Source: Calliphora vicina
Lineage: Eukaryota; Arthropoda; Insecta; Diptera; Calliphoridae
NCBI RefSeq assembly: GCF_958450345.1
Contig: NC_088780.1
Location: 2,354,501 to 2,418,500, forward strand
DNA: 64,000 nt
Direction: 5' to 3'
In this document: piece after piece, positions 37,566 to 48,800 of the stretch
Numbering within the stretch: position 1 is the stretch's first letter
Layout: each line of letters begins with the position of its first letter
The notes under the pieces: model-generated
The model's input: the letters and a program-made list of their open reading frames with translations, nothing else
Databases searched by the model: none
What the model was told of the DNA's origin: nothing
Position numbers and translations under genes: made by a program

Positions 37566-37880
37566 ATGATCAATTTCATTTTATTGGTAACTACTTATAC
37601 GATTAGCAAAGCGCTGCTGCTGCTGCTAAAGTTAATTGAACTAAAGAATTTGGAGGAAAAAGAAAAACATCTAAAACGTATCAAATCATTGTCTTTCAAA
37701 CATATGGTCATAAATGGATTTGTGAGATTGAAAAAGAATGTTAGAAGAATAACTCTTTTTATAGAGCTACCTAATGAAGTAGAAATTTCTATTAATTTTC
37801 TAAATAAAAGAGAAATTTATTACATACAGTATAAAAGTTTTGTAATGCATAATTGTGCATCAGTACTTGTAGAGTCATAA
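37566..37880 (+). CDS. Unrecognised 104-codon open frame, possible orphan gene
   Basis: I do not recognise this protein. The frame starts MINFILLVTTYTISKALLLL, a hydrophobic N-terminus that could be a signal peptide or a membrane anchor, and continues with a Lys/Arg-rich middle (EKEKHLKRIKS, RLKKNVRRI) and no cysteine-rich or catalytic motif. A frame this long is uncommon in DNA this AT-rich. TATAAAAAG at 37498-37506 is 60 bp upstream, at a position suited to a TATA box for a transcript starting near 37528, and AATAAATAAA lies at about 38023-38032 downstream. These are weak supports; it could equally be a chance frame or a relic of a transposon. No start context or homologue confirms it. Confidence 0.2.
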   Translation: MINFILLVTTYTISKALLLLLKLIELKNLEEKEKHLKRIKSLSFKHMVINGFVRLKKNVRRITLFIELPNEVEISINFLNKREIYYIQYKSFVMHNCASVLVES

Positions 37881-38226
37881 ATGTATGTAGATTCTTTTCA
37901 AAAATAACTTTGTCAAAAAAAATGCAATTTATTGTTATTTATATACAGGTTTAATAATTTATATCTATTATTGTCATAGTAGCATTGTATGTACTTCAAA
38001 TTATATGCTAAAAATATTACAAAATAAATAAAAGTTCTTGTCTTCTTGTCTTCATGTTTTAAATGTTTTCTTTCACATTAAAACGCAGGCGATATTTCTA
38101 AAGTAAAATAAAATTTTAGTTTGTTTTTAGATAATATTTATAAAAGTTCAGTTCTGTCATTGAAAGATGCTAAGTCCTCTTTTTATGAAAATTGTGATTT
38201 TAATGAAAAACGTTAGAATAACTATA

Positions 38227-39585
38227 ACAAGTAAGAAAATATAGTAGGTCAAGCCCGACCATATGATACCCAACACCAATAAGATGATTATAAACATTTT
38301 TCATTTAAATTTTATTTGGAAGCTATTGCTAATTATCAGGAAAACCGGAAATATGCTCTAAAAAAGTGTTTTAAGCGCTTTAAATATGCAGTAAATACTT
38401 TAAAATATGCTCTTAAAATTTAAAAAAATATGCTCTTAAAAAAAAAACTTTTTCATAATTTTTAACCAAAAAATATACTTTTATTTAAAAAAATCAATAC
38501 AATTCATTTCTAAAAAGGTAAAGTAACATAAAATAAACAAAAATAAAATGAACTAAAACAAGTATAACAAAAAATAAATACAACATAAAAACAGTAGGAA
38601 CTTAAGCTATGAAAAGGCCTCGAGAGGTATTTTTTGATGATATTTTATATAAATACAAAGTCACTTCTTCAATTAAGATTATTATTGCAATAAATTACAA
38701 AATATTGACTTAAATTTTCAAATAAAAATCGTTGTCTATTGGATCTGAAAACATTTTTATACATAGAAAATATTCTTACGACATCAACTGATATTATAGG
38801 AGCAAATTTAAAAGACAATATTTCTTTAACACTTAGAACGGTTAAGTTTGAATTAGAATTACAATTTGATATTTAGATAACACTATTATTAAAATAGTGC
38901 TTATTTTATATTAAAAAAAAGCCATCTATTTTTCAATTTTGAATTTTAAACAAAGGAAGTAAAAATCTGTAACACAACAGCGAAAATATGCTCTTAAAAC
39001 AAATATATGCAAAAATGTGCATTTAAGGGTCAAATATGCATTAACAAATTGATGCCAAAATTCTTAAATAGTTCTGAAGCTCATTAGACTCACCAGTAAA
39101 AACATGCATTTGCATATTTTGGTTTCCCTTCTAATTATACATCAATTGCCGTAAAAATATCTTCTGTATTTATGAAACTTATGTGTGTTGAATTTTATTT
39201 GAATAACAACATTTTTAAGAAATCTATACTCGTTAAAATGATTTTCGGAAGTGGGCCTTATATGAAAGCTATAAATAATTATGTCACGATCGTCACAAAA
39301 TTTGGTGGTGCGAGTTCGGCTTATATAAAACTTATTTATATAATTATATAATTTGGTTTGGATATCTATATATGTAAATAAGGTATTTATGAGAGCTTAA
39401 CTACTTTCAGATAGGGCAATCGTATAGGGGCTAGTAGAAATAATGAACCGATTCTAACCAAATTCAATAGGCTGAAAGTGATCCTGAGCAGATTGGTACA
39501 CTTAAAGGTAAATGTTGGGACAATATTTTTGCACGTTACAAACATAAGTACTAATCCAATATACCACTATGGTGGTGTAGGGTAT
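38227..39585 (+). repeat. Dispersed repeat family B, copy 2 (interrupted)
   Basis: Left part 38227-38336 opens AAGTAAGAAAATATAGTAGG and CCCGACCATATGATACCC; right part 39131-39585 holds GAACCGATTCTAACCAAATT, AGTGATCCTGAGCAGATTGG and CCACTATGGTGGTGTAGGGT. The two halves are separated by the 794-bp element at 38337-39130, whose target duplication gives the exact break point. Confidence 0.75.
38337..39130. mobile_element. hAT-like MITE with perfect 8-bp target duplication
   Basis: Ends are CAGGAAAACCGGAAATATGC and, in inverse, GCATATTTTGGTTTCCCTT. CTAATTAT directly flanks both sides (38329-38336 and 39131-39138), an exact 8-bp duplication as made by hAT transposases. The phrase AAATATGCTCTTAAAA is repeated several times near both ends (38348, 38405, 38428, 38986). 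No transposase is encoded. It inserted into family B. Confidence 0.85.
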
Positions 39586-41137
39586 ACGCGGTTGTCATAG
39601 AATCAAATCATTGTGTTATACTGTGGTATACACAGGTGTTAAGTCCATTTTTTTTTGTGTAAAAATTTCAAAGTTATGAAATTGAGTATAATCACGTTAT
39701 TAAATACATATATAATAGTGCCAAACATAAATCATAAATTTTTTAAAGAAATATTGGAAAATTTTTAAATTTATTGTCATCTACTCCTGATATCGAAAAA
39801 GTTGCTCCATTGCCTTTTGAGAGCAACTTTGCAAACAATTTATAAGAAACTGTACTAAGTCCATTAAGTATTTCACATAAAGTTTTGCATATCATCCAAT
39901 GTACGTGTGCTATTTGACCTATTTTAAATAGTTGGCAACAATGAATAGAATATTTAAATATTTCATTCCATCTATAATTAAGAAAAGTTAGTATGTTCGC
40001 TATTAGATAGAAAAACATTTACACTTAATTAAGTCATTTAAACACGTAAAATATGATAAATGGTTTGTACAACTTGTTTAAGGCTATTTGCTGAAGTTTT
40101 CTGAATGAATTTTTACACAATTATACAATTTACATTGGGTACTAATTATTTCGCAAATTAATAAAAATTATATTGATTACTTTGCATTCAATAATTTATT
40201 TATTTATTGTATATATGTGTGTATTTATGCATGTATAAATATGAGGTTATTGAACTTTTATAAAGCGAAATATCAGTGTGTATCAATTAGCATTTAAATA
40301 TTTATAAAATTTTCAAAACTAGATTAATGAACATTTCTTAAGTTGGCCATTAACATTGGCACACAAACCAGATCTTATACCAAAACCAAAAAAAAAAATA
40401 AAGAATCATAACAAAAAAAAAAATAAAAAATAAAAATAAAATAACAAAACACAAAAATGGGCGTTAAACTTGCCAACCAAAAAGACACGCTAGTAAACCA
40501 GTAAATATGCACATATAAATTCTTTTAGCCAGGAACTGACCCATATTTTGTTAAAAAGAAAACAAAATAAAATAAATAAAATTTTAATGCCTTAAATTGG
40601 GAAAATATACTATAAGCCATACTAAACTATAAACCCGTAACTCAGCTATAGATTTTTGCGTATTTTTATCTTTATACCATTTACTATATTATATTAAATT
40701 TAGTTTAAGGCCGCATTCACATGTGCTTGATTTGACTAACATAATCATTTCCTTAATGATCCTAATCAAAACAAGAAAATAAAATCACGTTTAGAAGTTC
40801 TTCTTTAAAGTCGGCACTCTATTTATTATAGTCATAGTTGTTTTATTATTCAATAAAATATTATTCGTAAGAATAATTTTAGTATTTTTTTAACCACCAT
40901 CAAACAAATTGGGGGTATATTGATTTTGTCATTCCGTTAGTAACACACCAAAAAAGTATTATATGTATTGTTTTGTGAAAAAATATAAATATGTAATATA
41001 AGAAAATTAATTTTTTTTTTTTTTTTTATGGTAAATTTGTAAATTTTTTTCAAATGAAATTTCAAAATATATAAAAAAATTATTTTCGATTCTATAGCGC
41101 TTCGATAAACGCTAATGAAATTTGTATTTTTAATATA
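39586..41137. other. No confident gene
   Basis: Includes a 91-codon - strand frame (40018-39743) without any motif I know, T-rich homopolymers (41010-41028) and AAAATAAAATAACAAAAC-type sequence near 40380-40450. I see no splice or promoter support for the frame. Confidence 0.4.
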
Positions 41138-41808
41138 TAGTATCCAAATTTTTCGATTTTCCTTTTCTTTGAATAAACACGAATAATTCGAACAAGAGAT
41201 TTCTTGTTAACTTGTTATTCGATTAGATGTGTAAAATTAATCGAATTATTCGAATAATTAAAATTTGTTAAATAATGTAAAATAAGAAGATTTTTCTTCG
41301 TTAAGTGTTCACAAACATTTTCTATATCACGTTCGCCATCACTTTCAATATTTCACGTACTTCTGAATTAACATTATTATTAGTAATTTTACCAAAAACA
41401 GTACCACTAACGGCCATATGTATAGCGTGCTTACTATATAATTGCGATTCTGTCAATATTTCACCATTGTATTTTTTCATTATTTCTGATTCTAAATAAA
41501 ATTCAGGATGACACAAAACCATTAATTTTTAACAAAATTTGGTTTCAGTTCTAATGCAAATTGTATGGGAAAACATGAACGCAACCCGTAAATTGTGACA
41601 AATCCATTTGTTTTGATTACAACTTGTTATTATAATATAAGATATTATTACTTATTTAAATTCATAATAATGAAAAAATTAAAATAAATATTTTTTGTTG
41701 TTTTATTCGATTATTCTTCAGAATTCGTTATTAGAAAATGGTAATTTTTAAATTCTTCGTAAGGAATTATTCGATTAATTGAAGATCATTATTCGAATGG
41801 ATACCCTA
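41138..41808 (-). mobile_element. Internally deleted hAT relative
   Basis: The + strand left end TAGTATCCAAATTTTTCGAT and right end TTCGAATGGATACCCTA are inverted, and adjoining sequence (AATAATTCGAACAAGAGATT) matches, in inverse orientation, the right end of the hAT element at 6541-7786. The - strand frame 41522-41322 may be a scrap of its transposase, but I recognise no catalytic motif in it. No target duplication was found. It is a shortened, dead copy. Confidence 0.7.
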
Positions 41809-43542
41809 ATTTGACATTTTGGCCAAACATATGTTTTTCTCATCCATGTAATTACCTATTGTTCTTAACAAAAATGTGTCCCAAATAGTTTAGATAGCTA
41901 TTTCTTAAAACTTGGTCGCTTAGTGGGATGCGAGTTCAATATCTATCAAAATAAATGTTTTGTAACTTGTTTGACTTTTTTTTTCAAAATGGGTCGTTTT
42001 TTTAAAGAAAGCTTAGGTCTATTCCTTTAATAGCTTTTTGGTCCCGTAGTGGATAGGTATAACCTTGCCGTCTTGGAAACACAACATAAATGAAATAAAA
42101 ATCGAAGGGCCTGGCTCACCAAATGCGAACGAACAATTTCTTTCTTATTTTTGAAAACAATAAAAAAAAATCAAATTTATTTGCTAAGTTATCTCATATT
42201 TAATAAATTATGGTACATTTCTAGATAGGTGTTTGAAAGCTGAAACAAATGTCATGAAATAAATTTCTCAGCAAGTCCAAGCATATTCGAATTTTTCGAA
42301 TCCCGCCAGCGACTCAAACTATATCTCCAAAACAAGCTAAACTGTTAGCAGTTTGTGTTGGTTTAAAAAATGTGGCTTAAATTTAAATATTTTGTGGCAG
42401 AAAAAAGTACAAAAAATCTTTATAAACTCAGAAAAACTAGTGATGGTTGCATTTGTTCGGAAATTCATTTCATGCTGTTTGATGCAAAATTTTAAGCACT
42501 ATGATATTATATCTGAATTGCATTTTGTTACATTGAAACGAATATGAGAAAACTCTGAAATGGTTATTGTAACTTAAAATAAAGTCAACTTTCATCGATC
42601 ATTTTTTTGTGGAGTCATCTACATGAGATAGAAAGAAATTGTGGTTGTCGGCCGACCCAATTGAGATTCGTCCCCAAAAACATTTGTGAGTATGTCGTAC
42701 ACCACCGTATACATACATATTTTGTATTTGGCAAGCAAATGTCAAACCAAACCCAAAATACAGAATTAAAAACTTAAGCCGGTGTTTGTGTTAAAGAGTG
42801 AATATAATACCAATCCCTAAAAATATGCGATGTAGATCATACGGCAGACATCCAACAATAACAAAAAAAAAAAACGGACAGACAGACAGACAGTTCGAAA
42901 AGCCTCTAGCAAATTACTAACGCACAGCTTTTAATTGCATTTGGTAAAATATTTTGCTGTTGCTCTTGCAGTTTCGTGGAAGAGCAAGACAAAAAAAAAT
43001 GTTTCGTTATTTTTTGTTTTCTTAATAAACAATTTTAAAGCAAAAGTGAAAAGCTGCAATTAAACCAGTCACTGGTTGCTTACAAAAAAATGTTGCCAAT
43101 AACATGTACTACTACAGCAATAACTGCAATAGATGTACAAACACACATACATACATAAATACTTACATACATATGTATGTATTTAAACACATAGATATGT
43201 AAGTGTTTGTGTAAGAAGTATTTAATAGGGTTTCTAAACTGATACATGTTAGAGACATTTTCTATCGAGTGACAATTATTTGTTTTTAGAAGTGATACAA
43301 GATACTTGAATTGCTTGTTTCTCATAAGACGGTCATAACATTTACAAAGTTCTTTCAGGTAATTTAATACATTTGCAAACATTTTTCATTTGTAAATCTT
43401 TGAAATTATCTGTGATCTATATCTACAAATTGTAATTTATTACTTAATCGTATTTGTTGCTTAAGCAACTTGAAGTAATTTCAAGTAAAATGTTTATGAC
43501 AATTTAGTATTCGATTTTTGGCAATAGACTTAGGGTTTTAGA
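41809..43542. other. No confident gene; microsatellites
   Basis: Contains a (GACA)n run at 42878-42893, a palindromic ACATACATATGTATGTATTT microsatellite near 43164, and a short segment near 42037-42090 (GGTCCCGTAGTGGATAGGTA) that vaguely resembles a tRNA head but lacks a B box. The 100-codon - strand frame 43382-43080 owes its C-terminal half to the microsatellite. Confidence 0.4.
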
Positions 43543-43711
43543 CATAGAGAATTATACATACATAGAGACGAGACACTCCAATTTGTCAAACAAAAATATA
43601 ACAAATCAACAAAATACATTAACTATTATGTATTTTGTTGTTGCATTAGTTATGTTTTTGACAACAGACTTATGTTTTTGACAATTACGTCTCGTCTCTT
43701 TTTACCCTATG
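43543..43711. mobile_element. CATAGAG-type MITE with perfect 8-bp target duplication
   Basis: A 169-bp element running from CATAGAGAATTATACATACA to ...TTTTTACCCTATG, with inner inverted segments CATAGAGACGAGACACTCC and TTACGTCTCGTCTC. GTTTTAGA flanks both sides exactly (43535-43542 and 43712-43719). The termini relate it to the CATAGAGA elements at 1864 and 60525, and its interior to the larger element at 61474-61930. Confidence 0.87.
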
Positions 43712-43754
43712 GTTTTAGATCTCTGGCATTTTAAGAAAAATATGTTTTTATTTT

Positions 43755-43962
43755 TCCCTTCACCATGAGTGCCAAGGGAATATACAAGTTTGTCATTCTG
43801 TTTGTAATTTCCACATTTTTCATGTTTGACCCATAAAGTATATATATTCTGGATCATTATAAAACCAAACAAATTAATTTTTTTTCACCAAAATTCTTTT
43901 TTATAAAATCTTTTTTTCCCCAAAAATTGTCATAGCCGAATATAATGTCATATTTACTTGTT
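43755..43962 (-). repeat. Family A repeat, truncated
   Basis: Opens (on +) CCCTTCACCATGAGTGCC, then GTTTGTCATTCTGTTTGTAA and AAGTATATATATTCTGGATC, as in copy 1 at 17498, and closes with AGCCGAATATAATGTCATAT, the counterpart of the family's other end. The middle is deleted. Confidence 0.7.
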
Positions 43963-45866
43963 TTTTTTTTTTGTATTTGAAAACAGAAAATTTTACTATT
44001 TTACAAAATTTGCTCCACTGTTCATGATTCTGAGCCATTAAATGGGAGATGTACATATTCCAATAAATATATTTATTATAATTTGTGAAAAGATTTGGAA
44101 AACTAGATGTGCCAATTTTTTATTTAATGATAAACTTAGATGTTTGTTAAAAACAATCACTATTTTCAGTCATTGCCTGAAGTAGGGTGTTTATTTTATC
44201 AGTATTATATTTTTTTTAAAAAATTATTTAGTTTGTTTATTGAATATTAGAAAAAACGTTTGAAAACTATTACGAAAATTATTTCTGAATAGAGTAAAGG
44301 TAAAATTAGAAAATTTCAAAATTAAAACTAAAATTTCAAAGAGATAACTATTTGCTTTATAACGAAAATTCATTTAATATCTGCACGTATTTGTACAAGT
44401 TACGAGCCCTACAAAGCTTTGCAAACTAAAGTTGGTCAACTTTGATGTTAACAAGTTTCATTTTCTGAAAGTTTGTGGCCCCTGTACGCTATGTTTGTAA
44501 TCATTTTGCCAGTTCAGAGTTTAGAAGAAACTGATTTATTATAACATTTCTTCTGATCGACTTCATTGTGCCGCATTTGAACAGAAGTACCACAGTTTTT
44601 GGGACCTGCATGTGCTAGGAGACTATAGTTGGAGTGTCGTGAGGGATACAAATGAACATGTTTATAAAAACAGTATTAAATTAACACTATTCGTTTTAAA
44701 TTTTTTGTTGCAATTTTATTGTTATTTTAGTATTTTCTTTTTCTAAATAAATATCTCCACATTTTGAAGACCTCCTGAATTTTTTCAATATTTTTCCCGA
44801 TTGTTTCACGTTATGAGCAAAAACCTTGTAAACTGCTGTTATCAATGACTGTAATAGTACATGATCATTAGGATGGCCCCAAAATACGCTGTTTTAAGAA
44901 ATCAAAATCAAAGAACTTAAAGTCCTTTTTTATATTTTTTCTATTTTCCTAATATTTATTGAAAAAGTGATAATATGCAAAGAATTTTGAAAAGAAAAAT
45001 TATTCCAAATTTAAATTTTAGACGAATATGATCACCTCAGATTCTGAAAATTTAAACAAAATTGTAATTTAAAAACCTTTCATACCGAAATTGCAGATTA
45101 GTAACAAATACGAAAAATATAAAAAAACTAACAAGTCCTTTGATCCAGCTAAAACAATGATGATTTATAGAATTGTTATCTTTTCATAAACGTTACATTC
45201 ATTTTAATTGCATCCATACAACTGGGGTCATCCTAATCAACGCATTTGATGCATTCAAACTTTACTTATTTATGTCTTTTGATGAACAATTTGTGTACAT
45301 AGAAAACAGCCAATGGGGGGAGTGGGGGAAAGGGGAGATGAGCAAAACAGTAAATACCATCACCGCACCACACAGACTTCAAATAGTTGTCGATACAAAT
45401 GCGATTTGTATGAATGTGTGTGTTTTACAAAATGACTGCAATATCTGTTGTATCTACAGATATGTAGGTATAGATACAATAGTTTTTGTAATAATATTAG
45501 TGTTAGTGGTAGACTATAATAATAGTGATGATGGCAATTAGAAATATTAACAATTAAACTTATAAACCATAGACTCACGCAATCTTGTATCTTAGTTGAA
45601 AATGGTTAATCATTTGATAGTTACATACATAGATACATATTTATATGCATGTACATACATACATACATACAATCAAGCAAGAAAAGAAAAACATGAAACG
45701 AAAAAACAATGAAAAAATGAACATTTCAAAAACATTTGTCCAAGAAATTAACAACTTTCGAAATTCTTGAATAAGTGGTAAAATGTAATCAGAAGACATT
45801 TTTATTATTAACTCTTTTTCATCTCTGCCACTTTTGTTTTCTTGTCATTATGTCTTGCTTCTTTAG
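43963..45866. other. DNA upstream of the first Sb coding exon
   Basis: No separate gene is supported. It must be intronic if the non-coding exon(s) of Sb lie further 5', because a good acceptor (TTATGTCTTGCTTCTTTAG) ends it. A 122-codon + strand frame at 45173-45541 overlaps an opposite frame and has no motif. An (ACAT)n microsatellite is at 45643-45670. Confidence 0.5.
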
Positions 45867-45887
45867 ATCACTACATCCACTTGAAAC
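45867..45887 (+). other. Sb: 3' end of Sb 5' untranslated region
   Basis: The 21 nt between the acceptor (AG at 45865-45866) and the ATG, ATCACTACATCCACTTGAAAC, are inferred to be the end of a spliced leader. The context GAAACATGAGG has A at -3, good for a fly start codon. No in-frame upstream Met precedes it in the exon. Confidence 0.6.
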
Positions 45888-48800
45888 ATGAGGAGGAATC
45901 GCTATAGTCGGCAATGGCTAGTCAATAAATACGATGATAATGATAATAATGATCATGATGGTGCTAATAAACAGACTGCCACGAGACAAAATGAAAATCA
46001 TCAAGCACCGAACTACAGCGCACACACTTTACGGCCTCAAGAAGCAAATACAAATGGTTCGGAAGCATTTCATCTCTTCAACAAACATCTTCAGCAACAG
46101 ACAAATTTTCACACACACCCGCACCCTCATCCGCATGATAGTAGTAAAAATGATTCGTTATCGAAACGGAGGAGACATTTAGATTTAAATATACGTTGGC
46201 CTCTTAATAAGTCCTGCATCAACCAAATACTAGAAGTATTATTAGCGTTAGTTTTAGTCAATTGTCTATTATATAGGCTAACGCATTTGCCATTGGCTTT
46301 GGCGGCCTATGGGGATTTACAACCGGCCAGAGGTTATCATCATCAAGCCGAGGCGAGTGTTTTTAGCAGTAATTTTCGACATAGTGAAAGCTCAATTTTA
46401 AACTCGAACGAGGACGAAGAAGATTCATACTTTCGACAGCCTCATAATATTGGCGGTTCAGCCTTCGGCTACAATGGCCTCCAGCTCCAACACAACTTGG
46501 ACGACAATTTGTTAAGAAGTCAAAATTTCAAAATTAGCCCGAAGCCCTGCTCTACGGGACGTATTGAAGGAACCTGTATGTTTGTCTGGGAGTGTATAAA
46601 GTCCGAAGGCCGACATGTTGGCATGTGCGTCGATTCATTTATGTTTGGCTCATGCTGTGTTCACAACTACACCGAGAACATAGTGCAGCAGAATACATTT
46701 TCATATACCAGACCCACCAAACCACTCGGTATCGGTAGTATGAATCACAGGCCACGGCCGCCCCAACATCCCCATCGTCCTAGTATCAGGTAATTACATA
46801 CATTCATGTGTATACTTGGGTAATAACTTTTTTGAATCTTTAAATACCACCATAGCTCCAAATTTACTAGTATAATACAGATAAGTTCACCTCATAAGTT
46901 AAGAAATATACGAGATTATTTAATAATGTAATAATATAACCGGATTTGGTGCGTGAATTTTTTAAACCAAAATTAAATAATTGATCAATTCACAAGGTCT
47001 CCTATCATGTCAAGGTATCCTGTAATGTCCTAATATTTCAAAAATGACCTAACATAATACTCTGCTATGTTTATTGTGTTATCGTAACCAACTAGACGCT
47101 GATTCGTGAAATATTAGGACTTTATGACGATATGACATGATTCATTAATTCAATGTTCGCAAGACCTTGCTATGTTATTTCTTATATTTGTGAAACTTTT
47201 AAAAAGCTGTGACCCTAATGTATACCTAGCTATAATTTTTTTATTTCCTGATAATAACGATTGTTTTTTAGCGGTATGACAACAATAGAAAGACCACATG
47301 GAGCCGGCACATTGGTCATAAGACCCTCGGGGCCACATCATCAAGGAGCGCTTATAAAACCACATCATTCTAAGCCCCCATATGCAAGTACAGCTTTATC
47401 GGCCTCAACAACAAGTACGACCTCAACCACCACAACAGATGATCCGTCCTTATTGTGGACATCGAATTCCATTTTGGGAGATCTACAATCATCGGCTAGT
47501 ATTGCCTCAGCGACAACAAGTAAATTATGAACCAACCTAATATATTTATTCAATTCTCCGAGGACAATTTGTAATTTTATTCGACTAGAGAGAAAATGAA
47601 TGCCTTCGAAAATCACTTAGATGCTGAGAACTAAATTTATATGAATTTTTTATTTTTAGTTAATCACCAGCAACAGCAACAACAACATTGGCACTTGACG
47701 ACCGAACCAAATTTTATTACAAAACCAAGGCCACCAGCATGGGATAAACCATCAACACTGAGACCTAAACCGCCCAAGCCACCAAAGCCACCGAAACCCA
47801 GTAAAAAGCCTACAACGGCTCTCAATTGGTTAACCCACCAACAACAACTGCAACAACAATTAACACAAAAACCATCATTTAATACGCATTCGACCACAAC
47901 GACAACGACGACTACGACCACTACAAAACCGAAGCCTTCCAAGAATCCAGCTGAATCATTTTCATCAACTGCTGCAACAACGACGTTAATGATGACGACA
48001 ACAGCCACAAAAACAAAACCTCAGGTAAGTAATTGAAGGCATTGTGGTCATTTACTTTTACTTAAATATTACATTTTGGCATAATCTTTTGCTCGCTCTC
48101 TCGATCGCTCACTCACTCACACACTCGCCAGTCAGCCAGCCAGCCAGCCAGGCTTACTTCGCGTTAGGGATAATGAATTTATGGCCTAAGGGGACGTTTT
48201 ATTGTTTGAAAATACCTGATGAAAGATTGTCTTGGCTTTGGGTGTGGCAACACAAGAGCTCCATCGTCATGTGTAGGATAGACTTGAGTGTGCCTTGTGT
48301 ATGTTTGTTTTGTACTCTGTAAGCATAAAGAACCAGATAGACAGTGTGACTCAGATCAACGGTGCAGCGGATCCGAAAACTTCTTACTGTCTAGATGTTT
48401 GTGAGTTTGTGTGTTGCGCCCGTCCTTTTAGCTTTTCTTTTCGCTTAATGGCAAAATGAATACTAATTTATATTCATGTATGTAGGTTTTCTTTTTTATT
48501 TCGCTGACAGTCAGTGGATTCAGTTCGTCTGTTTCTTTGACCACAGGCTTTGTAGAGATGTAACAGTAGAATTAGAATTAAAATAAGGAAAGGATGAACT
48601 TTGTATTTACACATTGTACGTTATGGGCGGAGTCATTAGACGACGTCATTATGATCACAAATCAAAAGATGACTAAATCATTTTTTTTATTTGTTCTTTT
48701 TTCTTTTGCATATTAAAAGGTTGTTGCACAAAGTACTAAACCAACATCAAAGCCATCACCTAATGCAACCAAACCCTATACTAAACCTACCTCAAGCGTA

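Noticed and set aside
39743..40018. 91-codon - strand open frame
   Set aside because: No motif, no splice signals or start context, and it lies between repeat families; treated as chance.
42037..42090. tRNA-like GTGGATAGGTATAACC segment
   Set aside because: It looks like an A-box half only; no GGTTCGANNCC follows, so neither a tRNA nor a SINE can be supported.
43141..43185. CRISPR-like or regulatory array from repeated ACATACAT units
   Set aside because: These are simple tetranucleotide microsatellites, common throughout the window, without spacers.
43080..43382. 100-codon - strand open frame
   Set aside because: Its C-terminal half is translated ACATACATATGT microsatellite and the rest has no recognisable motif.
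45173..45541. 122-codon open frame just upstream of the Sb coding exon
   Set aside because: It overlaps an opposite-strand frame, has no family motif, a composition typical of AT-rich spacer DNA and no splice link to Sb; the acceptor at 45866 would exclude it from the Sb coding sequence.
47641..48036. Opposite-strand Val/Gly-rich frame across Sb exon 3 (48008-47664)
   Set aside because: It is the mirror of the Thr/Pro codon repeats of Sb exon 3, where the + strand frame is supported by splice sites and homology.
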